A DNA stretch of 64,000 bases from Nipponacmea schrenckii. Lineage: Eukaryota; Mollusca; Gastropoda; Lottiidae. The notes beneath the pieces were generated by a model, which searched no databases, was not told the DNA's origin, and saw nothing but the letters and a program-made list of their open reading frames with translations. Every line of letters begins with the position of its first letter. The first letter of the stretch is position 1. Position numbers and translations under genes: made by a program. Below are positions 34,383-45,612 of this stretch, one piece after another. Location of the stretch: assembly GCA_030562195.1 (NCBI GenBank), contig CM060201.1:36376067-36440066 (forward strand), read 5' to 3'.

Positions 34383-35558
34383 TGACATATAATAATACAG
34401 AATAATACAAGATAATACAAAATAATATATAATAATACAGAATAAGACAAGATAATACGGAATAATACAAGATAATGCAGAATAATTCAAGATAATATAC
34501 AAGATAATACAGAATAATACAAGATTATACAGAATAATACAAGATAATACAGAATAATACAAGATAATACAGAATAATACAAGATAATACAGAATAATAC
34601 AAGATAATACAGAATAATACAGAATATTGCACGATAATAAAGAATAATTCAAGATAATACAAATACAGGATAATACAGAATAATTCAAGATAATATACAA
34701 GATAATACAGAATAATACAAGATAATACAGATTAATTCAAGATAATACAGAATAATTCAAGATAATACAGAATAATTCAAGATAATACAGAATAATACAA
34801 GATAATTCAGAATAATACAAGATAATACAGAATAATACAAGATGATACAGTTTAATACAAGATAATACAGAATAATACAAGATAATACAGAATAATACAA
34901 GATAATACAGAATAATTCAAGATAATACAGAATAATACAAGATAATACAGAATAATACAAGATAATACAGAATAATTCAAGATAATATACAAGATAATAC
35001 AAGATAATACAGAATAATACAAGATTATACAGAATAATACAAGATAATACAAGATAATACAGAATAATACAGAATATTGCACGATAATAAAGAATAATTC
35101 AAGATAATACAAATACAAGATAATACAGAATAATTCAAGATAATATACAAGATAATACAGAATAATACAAGATAATACAGAATAATTCAAGATAATACAG
35201 AATAATTCAAGATAATACAGAATAATTCAAGATAATACAGAATAATACAAGATAATTCAGAATAATACAAGATAATACAGAATAATACAAGATGATACAG
35301 AATAATACAAGATAATACAGAATAATACAAGATAATACAGAATAATACAAGATAATACAGAATAATTCAAGATAATACAGAATAATACAAGATAATACAG
35401 AATAATACAAGATAATACAGAATAATACAAGAAAATACATAATAATATAAGATAATACAGTTTAATACAAGATAATACAAGATAATACAGAATAATACAT
35501 TAAAATACAAGATAATACATAATAATACAAGATAATACATAATAATACAAGATAATAC
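34383..35558. repeat. 20-bp microsatellite array
   Basis: Roughly 58 copies of gataatacagaataatacaa, itself two 10-bp half-units. Internal higher-order blocks recur, including a segment with cagaatattgcacgataata near 34620 and again near 35070. Long hydrophobic open frames on the minus strand (ILYYSVLSC repeats) result from the 10-bp periodicity. Confidence 0.95.
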
Positions 35559-36536
35559 AATTTTTTTTACTAGGTAGCTTTGGACGATTAACAGAAGAAC
35601 ATGTCAATAAATCATAATATTTTAAAACATTTTCTTGCAGATTTAAGGCCACGTCATCGATATAGCGTGTGAATGTTGCCTTCCAAAGATTCTAAAATTT
35701 TCAATATGGTGAGGAGAAAATGTCCCTTCGCTTGAAACTTCCTGTGAGAGACTGAGATCATTTTCCGTATGAAGATATCAGCGAATGGATTAAGAGTCTG
35801 CCGTGACTCTCTATCTTGGCAAGAAACGGGGTTCAATATGTGTCAATTTTCGAAATGAGGACACTGCTCTGAACTTTCTGGGTGGCCTAATTTCTTGTTG
35901 TCTCGACTCCAACAAGTGGCACAGATATGCTGCAGAATAATACAATATAATACAGAAAAATGCAAGATAATACAGGATAATTCACGATAATACAGAATAA
36001 TAAATGATAATACAGAATAGTACAAAATAATACAAGATAATACAGAATAATACAAGATAATACAGAATAATACAAGATAATACAGAATAATACATGATAA
36101 TACATTTTTTTTTACTATGTAGCTTTGGTAGATTAACAGAAGAACATGTCAATAAATCATCATATTTTAAAACATTTTCTTGCAGATTTAAGGCCACGTC
36201 ATCGATATAGCGTGATAATGTTGCCTTCCAAAGATTCTAGAATTTTCAATATGGTGAGGAGAAAATGTCCCTTCGCTCGAAACTTCCTGTGAGAGACTGA
36301 GATCATTTTCCGTATGCAGATATCAGCGAATGGATTAAGAGTCTGCCGTGACTCGCTATCTTGGCAAGAAACGGGGTTCAATATGTGTCAATTTTCGAAA
36401 TGAGGACACTGCTCTGAATTTTCTGGGTGGCATAATTTCTTGTTGTCTCGACTCCAACAAGTGGCACAGATATGCTGTAGAAAAATTTCAACGCCCTTTA
36501 TTTGACCAGAATGCGAAGCAGATTGGGAACATTTTC
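35559..36536. repeat. Direct duplication of a coding-like segment with the 20-bp array
   Basis: Segments 35559-35934 and 36104-36480 are nearly identical over about 370 bp, from tagctttgg to ggcacagatatgctg. About 170 bp of the 20-bp array (35935-36103) lies between them. Each contains ttttcttgcag followed by coding-like sequence with stops. The second continues as an open frame (36348 to 36536, including GSICVNFRNEDTALNFLGG and KWHRYAVEKFQRPLFDQN) into which the BEL element is inserted. The product is not recognised. Confidence 0.8.
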
Positions 36537-36792
36537 GTACGAAAGGACGATGACAAACGATGCATTACGACAATGTTTATTAAAACAATCTTCGTTGTAC
36601 ATTTTTATGCATTATAATGACATAAACTACACAATAAACAAACATTTTTCACTCCCTTCCTACGGGAACACGCCGCACGAAAAAATCTCGTGCATTCGAT
36701 TTGCGTTGGACCAATGAGATTCATCGAAAAACTAATAATTGAACGAGTTGCTTCCCTTTCCTATATCAAAGTATGGAAACCCCTTTTGAACA
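36537..36792 (-). repeat. BEL 3' LTR
   Basis: Matches the 5' LTR at 42500-42755 except for about five differences: an A/G, a TT/AA pair, one A indel and a T/C. It matches the LTR of the inverted partial copy at 45255-45511 without those differences. Confidence 0.9.
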
Positions 36793-37001
36793 CATTCCCC
36801 TCCTTGATGTGACCAAGGAAGCATCAACAAAATGCCACTATACGAAACGACAGACGAAAGACGATGTCCTAACTCATGAATGCGATAGACTAAACGAAAT
36901 TATAAACAATTGCAAAATATGAATTCACTTAAAGTCAATATACAATATTATGAAACATTACCATTACTGTCAATATACATCACAATTTACATTCACTCAA
37001 A

Positions 37002-40000
37002 TCATGCCTCTAAGGGACACAATCTGTGTATTGGTCGCGTAAGTACGGAGTCTCCACACTTCAGTTCTACGACACGAACGAAACCGTCACTTCCAGGAAA
37101 AGCCTTAGTAACGCGTCCTAAGGGCCACTTTCCGCGGGGCGTTTGCGGATCGACAATTAACACTACGTTCCCGATTTCTATGTTCTTCGAGGAAATGTTC
37201 CACTTATTTCTACTGTTGAGATGTGGTAGAAACTCACGCATCCATCTACGCCAGAATTGTTTCACTAAGTCCTGTACTCTGCGCCAGCGTCTACGAGGGT
37301 TGAAACGCAAGTCATCAACAATTTCAGGCGCAAGTGACCCACCTAATTGTCCGAACAGAAAATGGTTGGGTGTGAGAACAGGATCATCTTCGACACTATC
37401 ACCGATATAGCACAAAGGACGAGAATTAAGCAACCCTTCGGCACTAACGATCGCCGTTAACAGCTCCTCGTCACAAATATCAGCATTACCTAGCACAGCT
37501 TTTATAGCTCGTTTTGATGATTTGATCAGGGACTCGAACACGCCGCCAAAATGAGGTGCGGTAGGAGGGTTGAATTGCCATTCAATTCCTCTATTAGAAA
37601 GCGAATTACCTATTTTGTTCTGATCAAGTTCCAAAAGAAGGTCTTTCAGTTCTCGGTTGGCACTGACGAAGTTAGAACCGTTATCAGATAACACTAGCAA
37701 AGGTTTGGATCTGCGATTGACAAAACGATCGAACGCACATAGAAAACTGTCCGTATCTAAACTATAAGCCATTTCTAGGTGCACAGCACGCGACGCCAAA
37801 CACGTAAATAGACACAAATAACGTTTCGTGCGAATCCTTCCGCGACCCTGCTTTGTCAAATACGGTCCTCCATAGTCTACACCAACTCTAGCGAATGCCC
37901 TCAACGGTGACCCTAACCTTATTTTCGGCAAAGGCGCCATTATTTGATTGGCTGGTTTGCGACGACGGCGAATGCATTCATTACATTGGGCCTGAATGCC
38001 TTTAACAGTCTCTCTGGCACGAAGAATCCAAAATCTGGCACGAAGCTCACCTAGTGTATGCGATACACCGATCTCATGGTTTCCCGATTCGTGAGCGTCC
38101 ATAACAACCAAGCGAGTAACATCATGTTTCGATGGCAATATTATAGGAAAACGAGCATTGTACGATAAAAGTTCAGCCTTTTCAAGTCTACCATTAACTC
38201 GCAAAAGACCATCATCATCTAGACGGGGATTAAGTTGTAACAACTTCGATTTGCTACTAATACACTTATTCTTACGTAAGTCACTAATGTCCGATTGAAA
38301 GCACTCAAACTGAGCTCGCCTAAACCAAAAGTTCTCAGCTTTTAACAATTCACCAACTAGAAGAGTAGAATTCCGAAGTTTAGTTTTAGAACGGATATTG
38401 TTAACGAACCGAAGTATCCATGATGTTATTCTAATTAGACGTAACCATTTAGAAAATTTCGAGGGACAAAGTCTACCCAATTCAGCTAAAGGTACAATAG
38501 CGAATGTGTTCAATATGCGATTATTACGAAGTTCGTTCTGAGCCTTGACTGGCTCCACATGACGACTGACGGGCCAACAAGACGGATCGTCTTTTAGAAA
38601 TTCTGGACCGTTCCACCACAAATTACATCTTGATAGCTCCACAGCCGATATACCTCGCGTAGCCAAATCAGCACTATTCTCCTTCGTAGGTACATAGCGC
38701 CACTGCACTGGATCCGATTTCTCGTGAATCTCACCGATTCTGTGCGACACGAAAGGTTTGTATGTTCTGGACTCACCCGTAATCCAAAACAAAACATTTT
38801 GACTATCACACCAATATATTACACTATCAGACGGAATATCCAAAACATTACAAATTGTTTGTGTCAAACGTAGCCCTAATGTAGCTCCGCAAAGCTCTAA
38901 CTTGGGGATCGAAATGGTCTTTAAAGGAGCGACACGTGTTTTCGAAGCGATTAACTGTACAGATATTCTTCCGTCACTATAAACGCATCGTAGATAAGTA
39001 AAAGCGGCATAGGCCTTCTCCGAAGCATCTGCGAACGTATGAAGCGATTTGTCAGTTACGGTAGAAGTAGATTGGTCACCAATCATACATCGTTGAATGT
39101 CAATTAAAGCTAAGTCCGAAAGTTCTGAAAACCAAATTTTCCATCGTTTACACAGATCACTGGGTAACTCTTCGTCCCAGTCCGTTCCCTGTACCCACGA
39201 TAGCTGGATACCTATTTTTGCCCGAACCGTGTAAGGAGACAATAAATTTAGAGGGTCGAATAAAGAAGCTACTTTCGAAACAACGAATCTCTTAGTTAAA
39301 ATAGCATTTGGGGGCTGTTCTACTTGAAATGTAAATTTGTCACTATTGGCGTTCCATAAAAGTCCTAACGTTTTCAGTGTCGGTAAGCTGCCGTCGTCTA
39401 AGGACAAACATGCGACACGATCTTTAACCGCGATATCCTCGAGAACGCGAGGATCATTAGAGAGCCACTTTCGAATGTGAAAACCAGCTGTGAGAAGCAT
39501 GTCCGAAATTTCACGTCGCAATGTAGTAGCCGACTCGAAACTGTCAACACTATCTAAACGGTCATCTACGTACATAGAATTCAACACTGAATCTGCGCCT
39601 TTCGGAAATTGTTCGGCATGGCTCTTCGCGTGCTCCCGAATAACTGTCTGCGACAAGTATGGTGATGCAGTGTTGCCAAATACCAAGCGTTGGTATTCGA
39701 ACTCTCGGATGGGCGAATTCACATCCATGTCGCGCCATAGAAAACGATGATATCTCCTATCTTCGACTGTCATTCGAATTTGCAGGAACATCTCTGTGAT
39801 GTCAGCAGCTAAAGCGATATGATTTTTACGAAATCTGATCAGAACGTCAATTAACTCCCTTTGTAGTTTCGGACCCTGGAAAATGCAGTCATTCAGAGAT
39901 TTACCATTCCAACGCGCAGCCGCGTCCATCACGAGGCGAATTTTAGTCGTGCTCTTATCAAGCCGAACTATCGGAAAATGCGGTAAGAACCAAACACTGT

Positions 40001-41075
40001 CTGAATGTTTTTCAGAGGGCACTATCTCTTCGACATAGTTCTTATCGATATGTTCCTGGATCATCTTACAATATTCCGCACTGACAGACGGACGTCGCGA
40101 CAACGATTTCTCAAGATTTAATAAACGAGACCGAGCCATGTCGTAGTTATTGTTAAGGTTTGGTTCGTCACTTTTCCACGGAAGTCCAATTTCATAACGA
40201 TTGTCGATGCACTTTAATGTTGACTTTACAAACGTGTCAATGTTCGACTCTTCAACTGAGACGCTAGGCAACGCGGACGATGTGACTCCCATTGACTCCA
40301 GCTCCCACATTTTGCGAAGTAACGAATTCGTATCGCTTTGTGGCTGAACAAAGAAAGTTCTAGCGAAATGATTAGTATTTAACGAACGATTTTCGAGCGA
40401 TTCGTAAGGTCCGATGCATGTCCAACCTAACGGCGTTAAACGTGCTATTGGTTCACCGGGCCTTCCGTAGATTTCTGTAATGCAGTGGTGTAAGTCTGGT
40501 ACATTTAGCCCTAACAAAAGATCCACACGACGACTGCCCTCGACTTTTGGAAATTGAATGTCTTTTAAAAGAGGCCAATTATGCGAATATTTGTTCCAGT
40601 CTACAATGTTCAAATCACCAGTGACATTATTCACAGTGAAAGCGTCAAATTTAAAGTGATTGCGATAATCAAAACTATGTAAACACAAGGAAACCAGGGA
40701 TGTGGTGAGACTAGTTTTCTTACCACCTAAAACACCGACATTTAAATCAGTCAAAGTTCCCCTTAAACCTAGTTCAAAGGCGACATTTTCATCGATGAAA
40801 CTGTCCGTAGAGCATTCGTCTAATAACGCGTTCACTTGAACCCGACGATTACCGTTCTCCAAGATCACTGGAATCACACGCATAGCAACCGAGTCTTGAT
40901 TATTCACAGCATGTGTGCGTGCGAAAGGTCTCCCGGGTCGATTTCTGCTATCCCGAGTGTCGCGATCGAATCCCGGGTATTCCCCTCCGTGCAAAAGGGG
41001 GTGGTGCGTCCGAGCACAATTTTCAACACTACATTTTTCGTACATTCTTGCAATCTCTACCCTGATGGGCTTCAC
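37002..41075 (-). CDS. pol: BEL/Pao pol polyprotein
   Basis: A 1357-codon open frame with no internal stop. Rough positions: the end of a gag-type Cys-His region (CSVENCARTHH, 15-25), an aspartic protease motif (ALLDECSTDSFID, 83-95), reverse transcriptase (LAADITEMFLQI around 425 and MYVDDRL with the YVDD box at 502-505), RNase H (FADASEKAYAA from 681), integrase with an HHCC zinc motif (GNHEIGVSH, CNECIRRR) and D,D,E residues (VGVDYGG, SDNGSNF, GGVFESL). A C-terminal domain with KWPLGRV and RPIHRLCP is typical of Pao integrases. The first Met at 41075 overlaps the end of gag; normally the two would be one reading frame, so pol may need +1 frameshifting or this copy may carry a one-base insertion in an A-run near 41034. 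Confidence 0.93.
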   Translation of the reverse strand: MKPIRVEIARMYEKCSVENCARTHHPLLHGGEYPGFDRDTRDSRNRPGRPFARTHAVNNQDSVAMRVIPVILENGNRRVQVNALLDECSTDSFIDENVAFELGLRGTLTDLNVGVLGGKKTSLTTSLVSLCLHSFDYRNHFKFDAFTVNNVTGDLNIVDWNKYSHNWPLLKDIQFPKVEGSRRVDLLLGLNVPDLHHCITEIYGRPGEPIARLTPLGWTCIGPYESLENRSLNTNHFARTFFVQPQSDTNSLLRKMWELESMGVTSSALPSVSVEESNIDTFVKSTLKCIDNRYEIGLPWKSDEPNLNNNYDMARSRLLNLEKSLSRRPSVSAEYCKMIQEHIDKNYVEEIVPSEKHSDSVWFLPHFPIVRLDKSTTKIRLVMDAAARWNGKSLNDCIFQGPKLQRELIDVLIRFRKNHIALAADITEMFLQIRMTVEDRRYHRFLWRDMDVNSPIREFEYQRLVFGNTASPYLSQTVIREHAKSHAEQFPKGADSVLNSMYVDDRLDSVDSFESATTLRREISDMLLTAGFHIRKWLSNDPRVLEDIAVKDRVACLSLDDGSLPTLKTLGLLWNANSDKFTFQVEQPPNAILTKRFVVSKVASLFDPLNLLSPYTVRAKIGIQLSWVQGTDWDEELPSDLCKRWKIWFSELSDLALIDIQRCMIGDQSTSTVTDKSLHTFADASEKAYAAFTYLRCVYSDGRISVQLIASKTRVAPLKTISIPKLELCGATLGLRLTQTICNVLDIPSDSVIYWCDSQNVLFWITGESRTYKPFVSHRIGEIHEKSDPVQWRYVPTKENSADLATRGISAVELSRCNLWWNGPEFLKDDPSCWPVSRHVEPVKAQNELRNNRILNTFAIVPLAELGRLCPSKFSKWLRLIRITSWILRFVNNIRSKTKLRNSTLLVGELLKAENFWFRRAQFECFQSDISDLRKNKCISSKSKLLQLNPRLDDDGLLRVNGRLEKAELLSYNARFPIILPSKHDVTRLVVMDAHESGNHEIGVSHTLGELRARFWILRARETVKGIQAQCNECIRRRRKPANQIMAPLPKIRLGSPLRAFARVGVDYGGPYLTKQGRGRIRTKRYLCLFTCLASRAVHLEMAYSLDTDSFLCAFDRFVNRRSKPLLVLSDNGSNFVSANRELKDLLLELDQNKIGNSLSNRGIEWQFNPPTAPHFGGVFESLIKSSKRAIKAVLGNADICDEELLTAIVSAEGLLNSRPLCYIGDSVEDDPVLTPNHFLFGQLGGSLAPEIVDDLRFNPRRRWRRVQDLVKQFWRRWMREFLPHLNSRNKWNISSKNIEIGNVVLIVDPQTPRGKWPLGRVTKAFPGSDGFVRVVELKCGDSVLTRPIHRLCPLEA

Positions 41076-42398
41076 CTAAACACCGGAAACAAACGCGCTT
41101 ATCTTTAGCGATCTCCCATCTTCGATTAACAGGAACGGTTCGAAACGATTGACAATCCCATAAATTATGATTACTTTGACAAAATGCACACGACAATTCA
41201 TTGGCGGGGTATCTTGACTTATCAAAGTAAGCTCTAGAATTAGAAATGCTAGTCGACGAAGGATACGATTTTGGTCTCTGACTATAATTCGAATTCGACC
41301 GTCCGAAACCCTCGACCTCTTCCTGTGCCTCGATTCGATAACGAAGTTCAGTTGACAACCACTTATGAAGGGTTAGCAGATTTTCGTTACAACTCGCAGT
41401 TGCGGCCCAACGTTTATAATTCGCGATATTAGCGGGAGAAAGTTTCGATTTCGCCACACAATAGAACATCGAATTCTCGTCGAATTCTTCTGAACGACCG
41501 GCTTCTTTAAGAGCTATGATCGACAACTCGAGTTTATCACAAAACGACTCTATACTTTTTAATTCGTGAAACAAAATGGGCTTCATGTGTCTAATCGCGT
41601 CTAAATGTAAAAGGACTAAATTTGTCTCGATCCACCAAACTTTTCCTCAAGTCTGTTTTTCGCGGATTCGTATCCGATGGTACTGGCCGGGAAACCCTCT
41701 ATGGCCTTCAGGGCTTCACCTTCGAGATACTGTCTAAGTTGCAACATCTTATAACCATCTGTGCACTTCGCCTTGTCGATGCATTGGTAAAAGGCGTCTT
41801 TGAACAGCTGGTAATCCTTTTTGTTACCATTAAATTTCGGAATCGTGACCCGTTTCAGTTGCTGAAACATATCTTTATCGACCTGGTAGGTGCTCAAAAC
41901 ATCGGAGTTAGAATCTGACGATGGGGGGTGGTTTGGACTTGGGTCGATTTGGCCTGCCCCTGGATTGTCAATAACACCAGCTGAGTTTGGGGAAGTTTTC
42001 GATATATTTGATAAAAGGTCAGTTGATTTCGATAAAATGTCAATAATTGCACTGTCATTCTGTATAGTGTCCAGCTCAGACTCAAAACGATCACTATCGA
42101 CATCACACAATAAAAGTAAATTATCGATTACCTCTTCTTGAGAATGTAGAACTTGTCTGACAGCAGACCTCACACTATCGATAAACTCAGCAGACGACAC
42201 ATCATCGGAACAAAGTAAGGCTGTAAGAACTAACCTGGCTTTTGTTAAATTAGTTTTTAACACTCGTTTACGTCTTAGTAAAACTGAAAGTCTATCGGCT
42301 AACCTGTCACTGACATCTTGTTGAACTGTGGCTGACGGAATCGATGAGCTGTCTTCTTGCAGATCGGCACCACTCGTTGTTCCAGAAGCAATCGACAT
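41029..42398 (-). pseudogene. gag: BEL gag, split by frameshifts
   Basis: The ATG at 42398 (MSIASGTTSG) leads through a Ser-rich N-terminus to a capsid-like region (FNGNKKDYQLFKDAFYQCID, YLEGEALKAIEG). The frame hits a stop at 41616 because this copy reads gagacaaatttag where the other copy reads gagacgaatag, a net two-base change. The rest of gag continues at 41586-41029 in another frame, with two zinc knuckles of C-X2-C-X4-H-X4-C form (CAFCQSNHNLWDC and CFRCLGEAHQGRDC). Confidence 0.88.
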
Positions 42399-42479
42399 TT
42401 CGTAAACAAACCTGGATGACGTCACTGACAATGTCCAACACAAAAAGAAGTCGATAATAACACTAATACCGGCGAAAAC

Positions 42480-42499
42480 CACGCTCTGCTACCAAAAAT
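42480..42499 (-). other. Presumed BEL primer-binding site
   Basis: Immediately inside the 5' LTR the minus strand reads ttggtagcagagcgtgg, a TGG-initial sequence where the tRNA primer of a BEL element would pair. The tRNA was not identified. Confidence 0.6.
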
Positions 42500-42755
42500 T
42501 GTACGAAAGGACGATGACAAACGATGCATTGCGACAATGAATATTAAAACAATCTTCGTTGTACATTTTTATGCATTATAATGACATAAACTACACAATA
42601 AACAAACATTTTTCACTCCCTTCCTACGGGAACACGCCGCACGAAAAATCTCGTGCATTCGATTTGCGTTGGACCAATGAGATTCATCGAAAAACTAATA
42701 ATCGAACGAGTTGCTTCCCTTTCCTATATCAAAGTATGGAAACCCCTTTTGAACA
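42500..42755 (-). repeat. BEL 5' LTR
   Basis: 256 bp with tgt...aca ends. It differs at about five sites from both other LTR copies in the window, which agree with each other at those sites. Confidence 0.9.
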
Positions 42756-43110
42756 ACATTTTCGTCTCTGATAAAATGAAGAATAAAAAATTGGTTCGTC
42801 CTTCTTAACTAGTGTACCACTGTTACCCTTCTTACTCTTATCAACGACACTGTTTATTCATCTTGTCTGATCGAACATATTCGATTAACAAAGGCGTCTC
42901 AATACCACTAAAATCCGTATCCCAACTTGAAACACCATTTTCTATTTGCCTAATAATCAATGCGTATAGTTTTTTTGATTTTTGATTCCTTGCCAATCGT
43001 ACAGTGCATAGTTAACTTTGGCAACAAGAGATAACTTCTAGCTCCCCAGCTACGAACAAATGAAAATTAATTCCTTGGTTTTGTCATCGGAGTCGTCGTC
43101 AGAGTCTATG
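42756..43110. other. BEL insertion flank, no recognised gene
   Basis: The first 75 bp (to about 42830) are repeated in inverted orientation at 45174-45254. The remainder to 43110 has no recognisable feature. Confidence 0.55.
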
Positions 43111-43123
43111 ATAACTTTAGAGT

Positions 43124-43600
43124 CGGTGGGTTGGTTTTGCCGCGTTGCCCAACTCGCCGCATCGTGCCAAACTGCTTATAAAAGACCTGTGAAACGAAAC
43201 TAAAGGTTTCTGATATAATCTGTAATGGCGTCATTTGTTACACATGAAACGAAATAGTGTTTAATCTGATGTGCCCTCAAGTGTCTTATTTATAATATGG
43301 ACAGAGACTGGAGTTGATTGGCTCCACATACCGTCGGCAGTTGGAGGCATTAGTCTATAAACCTACGGTTATTTAGAAAAAATGACATATTACATATTAC
43401 AGTTTCGATTTTCCTAACAGGTCCAAATTATAAATAAAACACTTGCAGCGGGATAACAAATAAAAAAATATTTCGTTTCAGGTGTAACAAATGACGCCAT
43501 TACAGATTTTATCAGAAACTTTTAGTTTCGTTTTACGAGTATTTTATAAGCATTGGGCACGATGCGGCGAGTTGGGCAATGTGGCAAAACGAACCCACCG
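43124..43600. repeat. Foldback: 131-bp inverted repeat with a 214-bp loop
   Basis: Arms 43124-43255 and 43470-43600 are reverse complements at roughly 90 percent by eye, including gcggcgagttgggcaa and taacaaatgacgccattac. A 69-residue open stretch on the minus strand overlaps the right arm (43533-43742) but has no motif. It may be a foldback element or an inverted duplication. Confidence 0.8.
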
Positions 43601-44118
43601 CTTTAGAGTCGGCACTTTGTCTAACAGGGCCTTCTTCCTGGAATGACTGGCGACATTTAACAGGTGTTATTTCCTTTTCCATTTCAAACTCCGTCGCCTG
43701 CTTCTGCGTTTTAGCACTACGCAGTTCGCGTTCTTTAGACATTATTCAATGGGAAAAACTACCCCCCAAAAAAAACTATGTTTGACTTATACGAGAGAAT
43801 CCAAACTGTTTCAGCTCAGTAGCAGCGAGGAAAACTATTTCTTACCCAATGGAAGGGCAGTATTTAAGTTATTGACCAATAGCATGATAGGTCTGTGCAG
43901 ACCACTGTTTATCGAAAGATGGGCATTATTTTAACCAATGAACGTACAGAATAAGACTAATTAACCAATGGAAAGAAATATAGCCATTCTCCCATCACTC
44001 AATGAATTTTAGTTACGTTGTTTACATATAACAAATATCACTCACATTCAATCGACCACGTCAATAGTAAATTAAAGTTACCCCGTCACTAAAAATTATT
44101 TATTTTAATCCAAAAATA

Positions 44119-45115
44119 TCAAAATTTTTTGGAGATTACAGGAAATAGCGTAAGCTTCTTTCTCAAACACTTCCAACTTACACTGAGTCTTCCCCAATCT
44201 GTGACTTCTACTCCACCTTCAACATGTGTGAGGCATGCTCCGATGTAAGCGTCACTTGCGTCAGTATAGAGGACATATGGTGGGTTAGCATTTGGGTATG
44301 CTAACATGGGTACCGCCGTTAGATTGTCCTTAAAGCGGCCCAGGCTTTATTTGTTTCGGACAATCATCCGACAGCCTCAAACACATGAAATCTTTTGGTT
44401 AGCTAATCAGAAATAGTCTACAGAGCATACCTTTGAAATTTGAGCCTTCAAATCCATGTGTATCCATAATTATCCGTGTTTGAAAAGTCATAATGACTTA
44501 AGAAATGACGAACGTCCCGCCATATTGGAAAACGGTTCGTCTTGATAATCAAAGAGTTATCCTTCCCGTCGTGCAATAGCGGTCATCTATATAAACAGAC
44601 TACAACGCATTTTTCAATTGTAGACTTTGTCAACAGGACGCACAATTTTCAGACTGACTGGAGACCAGCCGCGTACAGCACGGAAAAAAAATGAAAAGTG
44701 AAATTTTTTGTTTGAGGCATATTTCAAGGTATTTTGCGATTTTCTCAGAGCTTGAATATTTCTGAGGACTGTTTAAATGTAACAAAGGCCCAAAACGACC
44801 CCTAAAAATCAAGCCTGGGCCCCTTTAAGATAGTAAAGGTCGTTGACATTCGTCAGTCCATTTGAATTAAGCGTATTAATGGTTCTGCGATTTTTTACAT
44901 GTTTGGTAATATACGTCGAAAATATGACATTGCTCCTAAGTATGACTTGACTTCCTTGACCGATATTTTGAATCCAAGATATTGTATCTAGACTTTAGTA
45001 TAAACCATTGACGAAAGACCTCACCAACCTTAATGTGCCAGAATCCGGATTCTAAATCTAGCGTTGTGGGCAATTTTACAGACACGAGAAAGGCCAACAC
45101 ATCGTCAATTAAAGG
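44119..45115 (-). pseudogene. Ty3/gypsy pol fragment, interrupted by a MITE
   Basis: On the minus strand, 45115-44829 gives RT pieces with stops and a deletion (IDDVLAFLVSVKLPTTLDLE, SGFWHIKV, KSYLGAMSYFRR). The other side, 44329-44119, gives the start of RNase H (MLAYPNANPPYVLYTDASD, GACLT). A MITE at 44334-44824 lies between them, and the two coding sides line up in frame across its TTAA site. Internal stops and the loss of the FADD-type region make this a dead remnant. Confidence 0.75.
44334..44824. mobile_element. piggyBac-type MITE, copy B
   Basis: Bounded by TTAA at 44330-44333 and 44825-44828. Terminal inverted repeats are agcggcccaggctt and, at the right end read in reverse complement, aggggcccaggctt. 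The body matches copy A (tttcggacaatcatccgaca, gaccagccgcgtacagcacg). It is inserted in a gypsy pol remnant. Confidence 0.85.
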
Positions 45116-45254
45116 TATTGGATAAGAATTGATTTTAAGATAATATTAAGATATATATTAATATATAATACCCAGTAAGAAGGGTAACAGTGGTACACTA
45201 GTTAAGAAGGACGAACCAATTTTTTATTCTTCATTTTATCAGAGACGAAAATGT

Positions 45255-45511
45255 TGTTCAAAAGGGGTTTCCATACTTTGATATAGGAAAGGGAAGCAAC
45301 TCGTTCAATTATTAGTTTTTCGATGAATCTCATTGGTCCAACGCAAATCGAATGCACGAGATTTTTTCGTGCGGCGTGTTCCCGTAGGAAGGGAGTGAAA
45401 AATGTTTGTTTATTGTGTAGTTTATGTCATTATAATGCATAAAAATGTACAACGAAGATTGTTTTAATAAACATTGTCGTAATGCATCGTTTGTCATCGT
45501 CCTTTCGTACA
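45255..45511 (+). repeat. BEL LTR of the inverted partial copy
   Basis: 257 bp. It agrees with the 3' LTR at 36537-36792 at the positions where the 5' LTR of the main element differs. Followed by the same presumed primer-binding site. Confidence 0.88.
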
Positions 45512-45612
45512 AGTTTTGGTAGCAGAGCGTGGTTTTCGCCGGTATTAGTGTTATTATCGACTTCTTTTTGTGTTGGACATTGTCAGTGACGTCATCCAGG
45601 TTTGTTTACGAA

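Larger units (their letters stand above)
36537..42755 (-). mobile_element. BEL/Pao LTR retrotransposon, nearly complete
   Basis: LTRs of about 256 bp lie at 36537-36792 (3') and 42500-42755 (5'), with tgt...aca-type ends. The two differ at about five positions. In minus-strand order: 5' LTR, primer-binding site, gag, pol (protease, RT, RNase H, integrase), a purine-rich tract just before the 3' LTR, 3' LTR. The direct repeat acattttc touches both outer ends, consistent with a target duplication. Gag is interrupted by two frame changes, so this copy probably cannot move unaided. Insertion falls within an open frame of unknown identity. Confidence 0.92.

Noticed and set aside
34258..36197. Hydrophobic ILYYSVLSC-type proteins on the minus strand
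   Set aside because: By-products of the 20-bp microsatellite; would look like membrane proteins but have no other support.
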